Part shown: positions 13,582-20,520 of the stretch, piece after piece
Numbering within the stretch: position 1 is the first letter of the stretch
Layout of the letters: each line of letters opens with the position of its first letter
NCBI GenBank assembly: GCA_040255445.1
Contig: JBDZUZ010000063.1
Span: 1-20,520, forward strand
Direction: 5' to 3'
Origin: JBDZUZ01 sp040255445
Lineage (GTDB): Bacteria > Planctomycetota > Phycisphaerae > Phycisphaerales > UBA1924
DNA length: 20,520 nt
Made by a program: the position numbers and the translations under genes
Notes under the pieces: generated by a model
What the model saw: the letters and a program-made list of their open reading frames with translations, nothing else
Database searches by the model: none
What the model was told of the DNA's origin: nothing

Positions 13582-14718
13582 ATGCACGCACCTGATGCAC
13601 TGACTCTGATGTTCGCCGCGTGGCTGCACGACCTGTCGCCGTTCCTGGTGCGGTTCAGCGGCGGGGTTGGCGTGCGGTGGTACGGGCTGTCGTACCTGAT
13701 GGGTTTTCTGGTGGGGTGGCTGGTGCTGCGGTGGCTGTCGAAGCGGGGTGTCACGCCGCTGTCGCCGGTGCAGATCACCGATGCGATGGTGGCGTGGATC
13801 CTGGGCGTGGTGCTGGGGGGGCGGCTGGGGTATGTGCTGTTCTACGAGCGACCGCTGCTCTGGACCTTCACGGACGATGCGCCGTTCTGGGGCGTGCTCG
13901 CGCTGAACAACGGCGGGATGTCGAGCCACGGCGGGATGATCGGGGTGATCCTGGCGTGTCTCTGGGTGACACGACGGCTGCGGCGGGAAGGGCTGGCGGA
14001 TCTGCCCAAGCTGCACGTGATCGACCTGACGGCGATCGCGTGCGTGCCCGGGCTCTTCTTCGGCCGCGTTGCGAACTTCATCAATGGCGAGCTGTTGGGG
14101 CGGGTCGCGGCGAAGCCGGGCGCGGCCGCGCCGTGGTGGGCTGTGAAGTTCCCGCAGGAGGTATTGACCCGGCACGAATCGTTCCGCACGCCCGAGCAGG
14201 CCGCGCAATTGCGGCAGCTGGTGGAGCGGTTCGCGACTCCGACGGATTCGTTTGATTCGGCGTACGAGCGGGTGCTGCGGACGCTGCACGCCGGGGGCGC
14301 GGAGGCGAGGCAGGTCGCCGCGGATCTGGCGCCGTTGCTCTCGGCGCGGCACCCATCGCAGTTGTATCAGGCGGTAACGGACGGCTTGGTGCTCGGGGCA
14401 GCGCTGCTGCTCATCTGGGCGAAGCCGCGGCGGCCGGGCGTGGTGGGGGCGTGGTTCCTGATCGTGTACGGGGTGATGCGGATCGTGACGGAGTTCTTCC
14501 GGCTGCCCGATGTGGGCGTGGAACGGACGCTGGGGCTCAGCCGCGGGCAGCAGCTCAGCGGGCTCATGGTGGTTGCGGGGCTCGTGGCGCTGGTCATCCT
14601 GCGGCGGCGGACGGATCGGACGTATGGGGGGTGGCTGCGGCGGCCGGGAAACGCGGGCGGGGCCGGCGGGGAGGCGGGGGTTTGGCCCGATCCGGGCGGG
14701 CGTGCGGCGGCGTCCTAA
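13582..14718 (+). CDS. lgt: Phosphatidylglycerol-prolipoprotein diacylglyceryl transferase Lgt
   Basis: Lgt transfers diacylglycerol to the lipobox Cys of prolipoproteins, the first step of lipoprotein maturation in the inner membrane. It is a 378-residue polytopic protein with hydrophobic segments from about 35-52, 70-88, 118-132, 148-166, 265-280, 286-304 and 324-341. The Lgt signature GRVANFINGELLGR is at 161-174, the GGMSSHGGMIG loop with H116 at 111-121, RHPSQLY at 256-262 and MRIVTEFFRLPD at 299-310. It is longer than usual (~260-300): the stretch between the NGExxGR signature and RHPSQ spans about 80 residues, and the tail is Gly/Pro-rich. ATG 13582 has no Shine-Dalgarno; an in-frame ATG at 13609 is an alternative. 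Neighbours are tatD and a DedA-family gene. Confidence 0.94.
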   Translation: MHAPDALTLMFAAWLHDLSPFLVRFSGGVGVRWYGLSYLMGFLVGWLVLRWLSKRGVTPLSPVQITDAMVAWILGVVLGGRLGYVLFYERPLLWTFTDDAPFWGVLALNNGGMSSHGGMIGVILACLWVTRRLRREGLADLPKLHVIDLTAIACVPGLFFGRVANFINGELLGRVAAKPGAAAPWWAVKFPQEVLTRHESFRTPEQAAQLRQLVERFATPTDSFDSAYERVLRTLHAGGAEARQVAADLAPLLSARHPSQLYQAVTDGLVLGAALLLIWAKPRRPGVVGAWFLIVYGVMRIVTEFFRLPDVGVERTLGLSRGQQLSGLMVVAGLVALVILRRRTDRTYGGWLRRPGNAGGAGGEAGVWPDPGGRAAAS

Positions 14719-14728
14719 CCTTCGCTCC

Positions 14729-14745
14729 CGCGGCGGGTCGCCGCG
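14729..14745 (+). terminator. Possible weak terminator or attenuator hairpin after lgt
   Basis: A perfect 7-bp GC stem (CGCGGCG, loop GGT, CGCCGCG) begins 10 bases after the lgt stop and is followed by TCTGTCTG, only moderately T-rich. It may reduce read-through into the downstream DedA-family gene. Weak evidence for termination. Confidence 0.35.
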
Positions 14746-14764
14746 TCTGTCTGCAGGAGCACGG

Positions 14765-15472
14765 ATGTCCGACACCGACACAGCCGCGACACCAGCCAGC
14801 CCGCCCGCTGCTGATCAATCGAGGTCCGGGGCCGCGGCCGCGGCCGACCAGCCGGCGGCGAAGATTGAGCCGCCACCCTTGCCGCGGTGGGCGATCCACC
14901 GGCGGATCTACGACTGGACGCTGGCGCAGGCGCACCACAAGCACGCGCCGACGGTGCTGTTTCTGGTGGCGATGGCGGAGTCGAGCTTCTTTCCGATCCC
15001 GCCGGATGTGCTGCAGATCGTGCTGACGCTGGAGCGGCGGAGCCGGGCGTGGTTCTACGCGGCGGTGAGCAGTGTGGGGTCGGTCGTTGGCGGGGTGCTG
15101 GGGTACGCGATCGGGTACTTCCTGTGGGAGGTCGTCGGGGATTTCTTCCTGAAGTACGTGTTCAAGCAGGAACTCTTCGACAAGGTCGGCGAGCTGTATC
15201 AGGAGAACGCGTTCCTGGCTGTGTTCTCCGCGGCGTTCACGCCGATCCCGTACAAGGTGTTCACGGTCGCGGCGGGCGTGTTCCACGTGTCGCTGCTGAT
15301 GTTCATCATCGGCTCGGTGGTGGGGCGCGCGGGGCGGTTCTTCCTCGTGGGCGGGCTGCTCTACTTCATCGGGCCGCCGGTGAAGGTGTTCATCGAGAAG
15401 TACTTCAATCTGCTGACCGTCGTGTTCCTGGTGCTGCTCGTCGGCGTGGTCGCGGCGGTGAAGCTGCTCTGA
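14765..15472 (+). CDS. DedA/VTT-domain (YqaA-like) membrane protein
   Basis: A 235-residue integral membrane protein. Residues 1-40 are an Ala/Pro-rich, probably disordered cytoplasmic extension. The rest shows the VTT/SNARE-associated (DedA superfamily) pattern: AESSFFPIPPDVLQI (71-85), AVSSVGSVVGGVLGYAIGYFLWE (100-122) and FSAAFTPIPYKVFTVAAGVF (154-173), the paired Pro-Ile-Pro re-entrant motifs of the family, plus hydrophobic helices at about 176-200 and 215-233. Members are linked to membrane lipid scrambling or undecaprenyl-phosphate recycling; the pairing of ESSFFPIP and FTPIPYK fits the YqaA subgroup. ATG 14765 has AGGAG 5 bases upstream (14755-14759). It lies 46 bases after lgt, another lipid-handling gene, so co-expression is plausible. 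Exact substrate unknown. Confidence 0.88.
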   Translation: MSDTDTAATPASPPAADQSRSGAAAAADQPAAKIEPPPLPRWAIHRRIYDWTLAQAHHKHAPTVLFLVAMAESSFFPIPPDVLQIVLTLERRSRAWFYAAVSSVGSVVGGVLGYAIGYFLWEVVGDFFLKYVFKQELFDKVGELYQENAFLAVFSAAFTPIPYKVFTVAAGVFHVSLLMFIIGSVVGRAGRFFLVGGLLYFIGPPVKVFIEKYFNLLTVVFLVLLVGVVAAVKLL

Positions 15473-15517
15473 TTTCTGGGTTGAACCTTCAAGTGTCTTC
15501 GGCAGGGAGGAGACGGC

Positions 15518-16573
15518 ATGAACATTCTGGTGACCGGCGGGACCGGGTACATCGGGTCGCACGCGGTGCAGCGGCTGCTGCGCGAGGGGCACCGGGTGCT
15601 GGTGGTGGACAACGATTTTCGCGGGCATCGCGAGGTGATCGATCTGCTGTCGCCGACCGCGCCGGGGCGGCTGAGCTTCCGCGAGGTCGATATCAACAAC
15701 TCGGCGGTGGTGGCCGATGCGATCCGCTACGAGAAAATCGAGACGGTGATGCACTTTGCCGCGCTCGCGTATGTCGGAGAGTCGGTCGACGACCCGGTGC
15801 GGTACTACCACAACAACGTGACCGGGCTGCTGTCGCTGCTGCACGCGATGCGGGACAGCAAGGTGACGCGGCTGGTCTTCTCATCGAGCTGCTCGACGTA
15901 CGGCGAGGTGTCGGGGGATCAGATCCCAGTGGACGAGGACTGCCCGCAGAACCCGGTGAGTCCGTATGGGCGGACGAAGCTGCAGGGCGAGCAGATCCTG
16001 CTGGACTTTGCCGAAGCGCAGCGGCGGGCGGGGCGCGAGTTCGCCTGCACGTTCCTGCGGTACTTCAACGTCTGCGGGTGCGATCGGTCGGGCGTGCTGG
16101 GCGAGGACCACGAGCCCGAAACGCACCTGATCCCCGTGGTGCTGCGTACAGCCCTGGGACAGCGCGAGTACATCGGCATCTTCGGCACGGACTACGACAC
16201 GCCGGATGGGACGTGTATCCGCGACTACGTGCATGTCGAGGATCTGGTTGATGCGCACGTGCTGGCGATGAACGCGATGAAGCCGGGCGTTGGAGCCGGT
16301 CAGGTCGCGGCGTACAACGTCGGTATCGGCCGCGGGTACTCGGTGCGGCAGATCATCGAGTCGGCGCGGCGGGTGACGGGCCGCGAGATCCCCGTGCGGG
16401 AGATGCCGCGGCGTGCGGGCGATCCGCCGCAGGTGTACAACAATCCCAAGAAGATCAGGGAGGCGCTTGGTTGGGAAGCCAGGATCCCGGATCTTGATGA
16501 GATGATCAGGACGGCATGGACATGGTTCGAGAAGCATCCCAACGGGTACCGGTCGGCCGTGGCGCAGCGGTGA
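15518..16573 (+). CDS. galE: UDP-glucose 4-epimerase (GalE-type SDR)
   Basis: GalE interconverts UDP-glucose and UDP-galactose (or N-acetyl forms) with bound NAD+, providing precursors for surface polysaccharides. The 351-residue protein is an extended short-chain dehydrogenase. It has the Rossmann glycine motif GGTGYIGSH (7-15), catalytic Ser124 in FSSSCSTYGE, the Tyr150-Lys154 pair in YGRTKLQGE, RYFNVCG (181-187) and RDYVHVEDLVDAH (235-247). A very good GGGAGGAG site (15505-15512) lies 5 bases before the ATG. The stop codon is shared by overlap with the next gene. Substrate range cannot be read from the sequence; other UDP-sugar 4-epimerases of this subgroup are possible. Confidence 0.93.
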   Translation: MNILVTGGTGYIGSHAVQRLLREGHRVLVVDNDFRGHREVIDLLSPTAPGRLSFREVDINNSAVVADAIRYEKIETVMHFAALAYVGESVDDPVRYYHNNVTGLLSLLHAMRDSKVTRLVFSSSCSTYGEVSGDQIPVDEDCPQNPVSPYGRTKLQGEQILLDFAEAQRRAGREFACTFLRYFNVCGCDRSGVLGEDHEPETHLIPVVLRTALGQREYIGIFGTDYDTPDGTCIRDYVHVEDLVDAHVLAMNAMKPGVGAGQVAAYNVGIGRGYSVRQIIESARRVTGREIPVREMPRRAGDPPQVYNNPKKIREALGWEARIPDLDEMIRTAWTWFEKHPNGYRSAVAQR

Positions 16574-17982
16574 ATGCTCACGCGGCGGTGATCGCCGGGC
16601 GTGCCGCCCGGTGGATGATCGCGGCGGCGTTGTGCGTTGTCGGCGGCATCGGCGGGCGGGCGATCGCGCAGGACGCGGCCGGGGCGGCCGCGGCGGGCGC
16701 TGTTGCTGAGACGGTTGCGGGCGATGCTGTGCCCGAGGGCGCGATCGATGCTGCGCTCTTCGGATCGTTCCCGACGCCGGCGCTGGATATCGAACTGGCC
16801 GAGGGGTTCGAGCGGTTCTGGCCGTCGCGGCTGAAGGTGGGCGGCGGGCGGGGGCTGATCATCCCGATCGATGGGCCGATCGCGCCGCCGCGGCCGGCGT
16901 TCTGGTCGGGCCGGTCGCCGACCGAGGTGCCGGTGGGTGTGGGGCACGCGCGCAAGTTGATCGTCGCGGCGGGTGTGCAGGGGAGCCCGGAGTTCTCGCT
17001 CGAGGGGACCAACTCGTTTGTTGTTGTCACGACCCCGCGTGAGCCGGGCGGGCCGCGGCACGAGGCGCCGGTGAACTTCGTGTATGTCTCTGGAACGCCG
17101 CGGGAGGACATGCGCGGCGACGCTCCCGAGATCCTGATCGAGCGCACCTGGTTCTCGCTGTATCCGCCCGAGGCGCCGCCGTCGCGCGGGATCGTGCTGT
17201 TCATGCCCGGTTTGCTTGCGACGCCCGAGCCGGTGATGGCGGCGCTGACGCGCGATTTGCGTGCGGACGGCTGGGCGGTGCTGCGAATGATCGCGCAGCC
17301 TTCGCGGTTCACCGAGCGGGTCGAGTTCGTGATCGATCCCGAGGACATCGCGGGCTCGGCCGAGATGATCGCGCGAACGCTGGGCGAGCGTGTCGCCGAG
17401 GTCGCCTACGCGGCGGACGCGGCGGTGTCGCACGTGCAGAAGTCGGTGCCCGCGCTGGCGGATGTTCCGGTCGTGGTGCTCGGCTTCAGCGGCGGGGCGA
17501 TGACAATCCCGCCGGTGGTGAGCCTGACGCCGGAGCGGTACAAGGCCGCGGTGCTGGTGGGGGGCGGGGCGGATTACTGGCTGATCAACGAGCGAAGCAA
17601 CTACCGCGGCATGATCGATGCGCTGCGGCTGTCGTGGGATGAGATCGAGGAGCCGAGCGAAGCGCAGCGAGCCGCGCTGGATCGCGCGTACCTCGAGCGC
17701 GCGCCGCTCGATGCGTATCACACCGCAGCGCACCTCCGCGGCGTGCCGACGCTGATGATCCACGCCGCGTCCGATCTCGCGGTGCCCGCGCCGCTGGGCG
17801 TGGTGTTGTGGGAGAAGGCCGGGCGGCCGGAGATGTGGGTGCGGAAGGCGACGCACGAGACGCTCTTCATGGGGCTGACGCTGGACCATCCGGCGATCGT
17901 GTCGTGGCTGGACCGCGCTGTGCCGCGGGCCGGCGCGGGCGCAGAGGACGAAGCGGAGGCGGGGCAAGGGGCCGCGCGATGA
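16570..17982 (+). CDS. Exported alpha/beta hydrolase of unknown substrate
   Basis: A 470-residue protein. The chosen start is a GTG overlapping the galE stop (GTGA, 16570-16573), suggesting translational coupling; an in-frame ATG at 16615 is the alternative. A hydrophobic segment MIAAALCVVGGIGGRAIAQ (16-34) with a likely AIAQ cleavage site indicates export. Residues ~35-200 are an extra N-terminal domain of unknown fold. An alpha/beta-hydrolase core follows: strand and oxyanion loop GIVLFMPGLLA (207-217), nucleophile elbow LGFSGGAM with Ser307 (G-x-S-x-G), Asp402 in MIHAASDLAVP, and His429 in ATHETLF, completing a plausible Ser-Asp-His triad. The C-terminus is Ala/Glu/Gly-rich. The order of triad elements is canonical. 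Substrate unknown; esterase- or peptidase-like activities are possible. Confidence 0.83.
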   Translation: MNAHAAVIAGRAARWMIAAALCVVGGIGGRAIAQDAAGAAAAGAVAETVAGDAVPEGAIDAALFGSFPTPALDIELAEGFERFWPSRLKVGGGRGLIIPIDGPIAPPRPAFWSGRSPTEVPVGVGHARKLIVAAGVQGSPEFSLEGTNSFVVVTTPREPGGPRHEAPVNFVYVSGTPREDMRGDAPEILIERTWFSLYPPEAPPSRGIVLFMPGLLATPEPVMAALTRDLRADGWAVLRMIAQPSRFTERVEFVIDPEDIAGSAEMIARTLGERVAEVAYAADAAVSHVQKSVPALADVPVVVLGFSGGAMTIPPVVSLTPERYKAAVLVGGGADYWLINERSNYRGMIDALRLSWDEIEEPSEAQRAALDRAYLERAPLDAYHTAAHLRGVPTLMIHAASDLAVPAPLGVVLWEKAGRPEMWVRKATHETLFMGLTLDHPAIVSWLDRAVPRAGAGAEDEAEAGQGAAR

Positions 17983-17986
17983 CGGT

Positions 17987-19018
17987 GTGCCTGCACAGCC
18001 TGATCGGCGGCGGCGCGTGCTGATCGTGCTGAGCCCTTATCACCTGACGACACGCGAGCCGGTGGCGCTGGCGGCGCTGCTGCTCGCGACGGAGGTGATC
18101 ACGCTGCTGCCCGGGCGGCTGAGCGGGGCAGCGCGGACGCGGATGGGCGATGCCCGGGCCGCGGCGGAGCGGATGCCGCAATACCGCGAGCTGGTGCAGT
18201 CGTGGGCGTGGACCGAGCCCCTGTGGCGGGCGGGGATCGTGTCGAGCGATTTCGAGGGCGAGGACGCGATCGAGGATGTGCGGACGGCCTCGCACGCGGT
18301 GATCCGTGATGAGCGGTTCGCCGCGCTGCGGCCGCTAATGCGCGAGGATGTGTTCACGGACGAGACGCAGTACCTGCGGGTGCTGGCCGCGGACTTGATG
18401 AAAGCGGGTCCGGACCCGGCGGTGAGCATTCCGGTCGCCGCAGGGCTGGACCGGTTCGCGGGGCGGCATCATCTCTTTGCAGCGCGGTCGGGCGCGGCGA
18501 GTCTGGCGCAGCAGGCGGAGGCGAAGCTCGGCCGCGTGATCGGGGCGATCGTCGTGCCGGTGTTCGTGCAGGCGGCGGCGGACCGGATCATCCACGCGCG
18601 CGAGGTGCTGCAGGACGAGCTCGATGAGTTGCGGGCGTCGTTCGAGGATCTGTCCGAGGCGATCGACAGGGGCGAGGATCCGGCCGAGCTCGTGATCGCG
18701 GTGACCGCGGCGGCGACGGCGTATGCCGCGGCGTTCGAGGCGCGGCGGGCGGAGGTCTTCTCGCTCAGCGAAGAGGATGATGTCCGCGCTGTGGAGGGCT
18801 CGGTGGTTGTGACGCTCACGCGGCTGCCGGGCGATGCGGTGATGCAGTCGAGCCTCTCGGCGATGTCGCTCTTGGGCGGCGCGGCGGGCCGGCGCGCGGC
18901 CGAGAGCGTCGGGGATGCCGCGGCGGGCGCGATCGTGCCGGTCGGGTCGGAACCGGTGAACGCGCTCATCATCCGGGCGATGGGGGCGCGGCCGCCGCAG
19001 CGCGGCCGGCGACGCTGA
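17987..19018 (+). CDS. Conserved-looking protein of unknown function
   Basis: I do not recognise this protein. From a GTG at 17987 it is 343 residues; a GTG at 18017 (start VLIVLSPYHL) is equally possible, and neither has a clear Shine-Dalgarno. The start lies 4 bases after the hydrolase stop, so it is probably in the galE-hydrolase operon. Residues 11-43 form a hydrophobic and polar segment (VLIVLSPYHLTTREP, then VALAALLLATEVITLLPG). A strongly helical region with coiled-coil-like heptads lies at 200-232 (EVLQDELDELRASFEDLSEAI), followed by an Ala-rich helix (235-255). A Gly/Ala-rich segment (296-316) and a basic C-terminus RPPQRGRRR complete it. There are no catalytic or ligand-binding motifs that I can name. 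Codon use matches its neighbours, so it is very likely coding. Confidence 0.7.
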   Translation: MPAQPDRRRRVLIVLSPYHLTTREPVALAALLLATEVITLLPGRLSGAARTRMGDARAAAERMPQYRELVQSWAWTEPLWRAGIVSSDFEGEDAIEDVRTASHAVIRDERFAALRPLMREDVFTDETQYLRVLAADLMKAGPDPAVSIPVAAGLDRFAGRHHLFAARSGAASLAQQAEAKLGRVIGAIVVPVFVQAAADRIIHAREVLQDELDELRASFEDLSEAIDRGEDPAELVIAVTAAATAYAAAFEARRAEVFSLSEEDDVRAVEGSVVVTLTRLPGDAVMQSSLSAMSLLGGAAGRRAAESVGDAAAGAIVPVGSEPVNALIIRAMGARPPQRGRRR

Positions 19019-19065
19019 CTCGTGCCGAGCGATCGGGCCGGGTGATCGGGTGGCCCGGGGTGCGC

Positions 19066-19071
19066 TAGAGT
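19066..19071 (+). promoter_or_regulatory. Candidate -10 hexamer (TAGAGT) of a leaderless transcript
   Basis: TAGAGT ends 7 bases before the ATG at 19078, exactly where a -10 element would lie if transcription began on the start codon. The intervening GCGCCG matches the sequence before lgt. No Shine-Dalgarno or clear -35. Confidence 0.4.
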
Positions 19072-19077
19072 GCGCCG

Positions 19078-20520
19078 ATGACAGATCCACACAGCAGTGC
19101 CGCCGGACGCGGTGATCGCCGCGCAAACCGCCTCGCCGGAGAGGCGAGCCCGTATCTCCTGCAGCACGCGCACAACCCGGTGGACTGGCGGCCGTGGGGC
19201 GAGGAGGCGTTCGAGGAGGCGCGGCGGCGCGATGTGCCCATCTTCCTGAGCGTCGGCTACTCGACCTGCTACTGGTGCCACGTGATGGAACGGGAGAGCT
19301 TCGAGAGTGAATCGATCGCCGCGATCATGAACGAGCGGTTCGTGTGCATCAAGGTCGACCGCGAAGAGCGGCCCGATGTCGACGAGATCTACATGGCCGC
19401 GACCGTGATCATGAACGGCCACGGCGGGTGGCCGATGAGTGTCTTTCTGGAGCCGGAGAAGCTGCGGCCCTTCTGGTGCGGCACGTATTTCCCGGCGGAG
19501 GCCTCGGCCCGAACCGGCAACCGGCCGACGTTCCCGCAGATCCTGATGGGGATCTCCAGCGCGTGGAAGGACCAGCGGAAGGATGTGCTCGCGCAGGCCG
19601 AGCAGATCGCGGCGGACGTTGGGCAGCACCTCGCGGCGGAGAGTCGCGGGCGTGCGGATGTCGGCGCCGAGCAGGTCTCGCGGGCCGTGTCGCAGCTGAT
19701 CAACATGTTCGACCGGGTCCGCGGCGGCTTCGGGCAGGCGCCCAAGTTCCCGCAGCCGGTGTTCCTCGAGTATCTGCTGGCGGTGCGGCCGCGGGCGACG
19801 GACGACTCGACGGCGGATGCGATCGACGGCGCGGTGCGGAAGACGCTGGACCGCATGATGACCGGCGGGATCCACGACCAGGCCGGCGGCGGGTTTCACA
19901 GATACAGCGTCGATGCGGAGTGGCTCGTGCCGCACTTCGAGAAGATGCTGTACGACAACGCGCAGCTGCTGGCGGTGTATGCGGCGGCGGCTCGCTACTA
20001 CAGCGACAACGAGTATGAGCGGGCAGCGCGGCGGATCGTCGAGTACATCGACCGCGAGATGACGCGGGACGACGGCGCGTTCTACAGCGCGCAGGATGCG
20101 GAGATTAACGGCCGCGAGGGACTCAACTACCTCTGGACGCCCGACGAGGTGCGCGCTGCGGTCCCCGCCGAACTCGTCGACTTTGCGATCGCGGCGTACG
20201 GGCTGGACAAAGGGCCCAACTTCCAGGACCCGCACCATGAGGACGAGCCGGCGCGGAACATCCTCCGCCTCGCGGACCGGCCCGACCGGCTGGCGCGGGC
20301 GATGCAGGTTGCGCCGGAGGTGTTCCGCGAGCGGCTCGATGCGGTGAACGAAGCGCTGCTCGCAGCGCGGGCGGGCAGGAAGCAGCCGGGGCTCGACGAC
20401 AAGGTGATCACGGCGTGGAACGCCATGATGATCGCGGCCCTTGCGGTCGCCGGTCGGGAACTTGGCGATGCAACGCTGACCGACCGCGCGGAGCGCGCGA
20501 TGCGGGCGGTGCTCGAGCAC
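19078..20520 (+). CDS. DUF255 thioredoxin-domain protein (YyaL / SPATA20-like), N-terminal part
   Basis: The frame from ATG 19078 stays open to the window end (481 codons), so the C-terminus is missing; the family is usually about 670-700 residues. The N-terminus NRLAGEASPYLLQHAHNPVDW (17-37) is the hallmark of DUF255 proteins. A thioredoxin-like fold follows with VGYSTCYWCHVMERESF (59-75), which holds a CxxC pair, Cys64 and Cys67; the usual family motif is CHWC, here CYWC. Further family-like segments are VDREERPDVDEIYM, GHGGWPMSVFL, FPKF-type KFPQPVF, GGIHDQAGGGFHRYSVD and HFEKMLYDNAQLL, the last belonging to the (alpha/alpha)6-barrel-like glycoside-hydrolase-type region. Homologues are annotated as thioredoxin domain-containing; their reaction is not established. 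It has no Shine-Dalgarno and probably its own promoter. Confidence 0.92.
   Translation, partial: MTDPHSSAAGRGDRRANRLAGEASPYLLQHAHNPVDWRPWGEEAFEEARRRDVPIFLSVGYSTCYWCHVMERESFESESIAAIMNERFVCIKVDREERPDVDEIYMAATVIMNGHGGWPMSVFLEPEKLRPFWCGTYFPAEASARTGNRPTFPQILMGISSAWKDQRKDVLAQAEQIAADVGQHLAAESRGRADVGAEQVSRAVSQLINMFDRVRGGFGQAPKFPQPVFLEYLLAVRPRATDDSTADAIDGAVRKTLDRMMTGGIHDQAGGGFHRYSVDAEWLVPHFEKMLYDNAQLLAVYAAAARYYSDNEYERAARRIVEYIDREMTRDDGAFYSAQDAEINGREGLNYLWTPDEVRAAVPAELVDFAIAAYGLDKGPNFQDPHHEDEPARNILRLADRPDRLARAMQVAPEVFRERLDAVNEALLAARAGRKQPGLDDKVITAWNAMMIAALAVAGRELGDATLTDRAERAMRAVLEH

Noticed and set aside
12578..13600. Upstream extension of the transglutaminase frame, antisense to tatD
   Set aside because: The signal peptide and ribosome binding site place the start at 12577; the extension overlaps the whole of tatD, which has all metal ligands.
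1..20520. CRISPR arrays, tRNA/rRNA genes, prophage, integrase or toxin-antitoxin genes
   Set aside because: Looked for on both strands; no regularly spaced repeats, no tRNA-like cloverleaf and no such proteins were recognised.

Overview
The window is uniformly GC-rich, with strong G/C preference at third codon positions, many GTG starts and no phage, plasmid or tRNA genes. Its protein set (BipA/TypA, a PilT/PilC pilus block with very large secreted-type minor pilin proteins, a DUF255 thioredoxin-like protein, a stand-alone NAD(P)H-hydrate dehydratase) suggests a Planctomycetota chromosome, most likely of the class Phycisphaerae. That assignment is inference from style and gene content; no marker gene in the window proves it.

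Layout. (1) 1-372, minus strand: the start of a secreted protein with a signal peptide and a Gly/Pro-rich tail, cut by the window edge. (2) 373-747: divergent intergenic region. (3) 748-2706: typA/bipA, closed by a textbook intrinsic terminator at 2737-2771. (4) 2772-3139: non-coding stretch holding a MITE/REP-like structured element, two inverted copies of a hairpin-forming palindrome around a palindrome-rich core. (5) 3140-9885: a plus-strand pilus locus: pilT, pilC, a PilV/MshD-like minor prepilin, a 960-residue PilX-like protein with a series of DxDGDG-type calcium-binding loops and beta-helix-like coils, and a PilW-like prepilin overlapping it by 4 bases. (6) 9897-9952: a degenerate heptanucleotide tandem array between convergent genes. 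(7) 9949-12577, minus strand: nnrD, preceded on that strand by an exported transglutaminase-like protein. (8) 12722-15472, plus strand: tatD, lgt, and a DedA/VTT-family membrane protein. (9) 15518-19018: galE, an exported alpha/beta hydrolase starting on galE's stop codon, and a protein of unknown function. (10) 19078-20520: the N-terminal two thirds of a DUF255 thioredoxin-domain protein, cut by the right edge.

How the genes may work together. The pilus block supplies the platform protein, a retraction-type ATPase and three prepilin-like or tip-like proteins; no assembly ATPase (PilB), secretin or PilMNOP genes are present, so the rest of the machine must lie elsewhere. The most unusual protein is the 960-residue PilX-like one, which looks like a pilus-tip or adhesin-type component with calcium-binding loops. 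The other genes are mostly housekeeping (translation GTPase, metabolite repair, lipoprotein maturation, sugar nucleotide epimerase). Several plus-strand genes lack a Shine-Dalgarno sequence but have a TAnnnT hexamer ending 6-8 bases before the start codon, consistent with leaderless transcripts.
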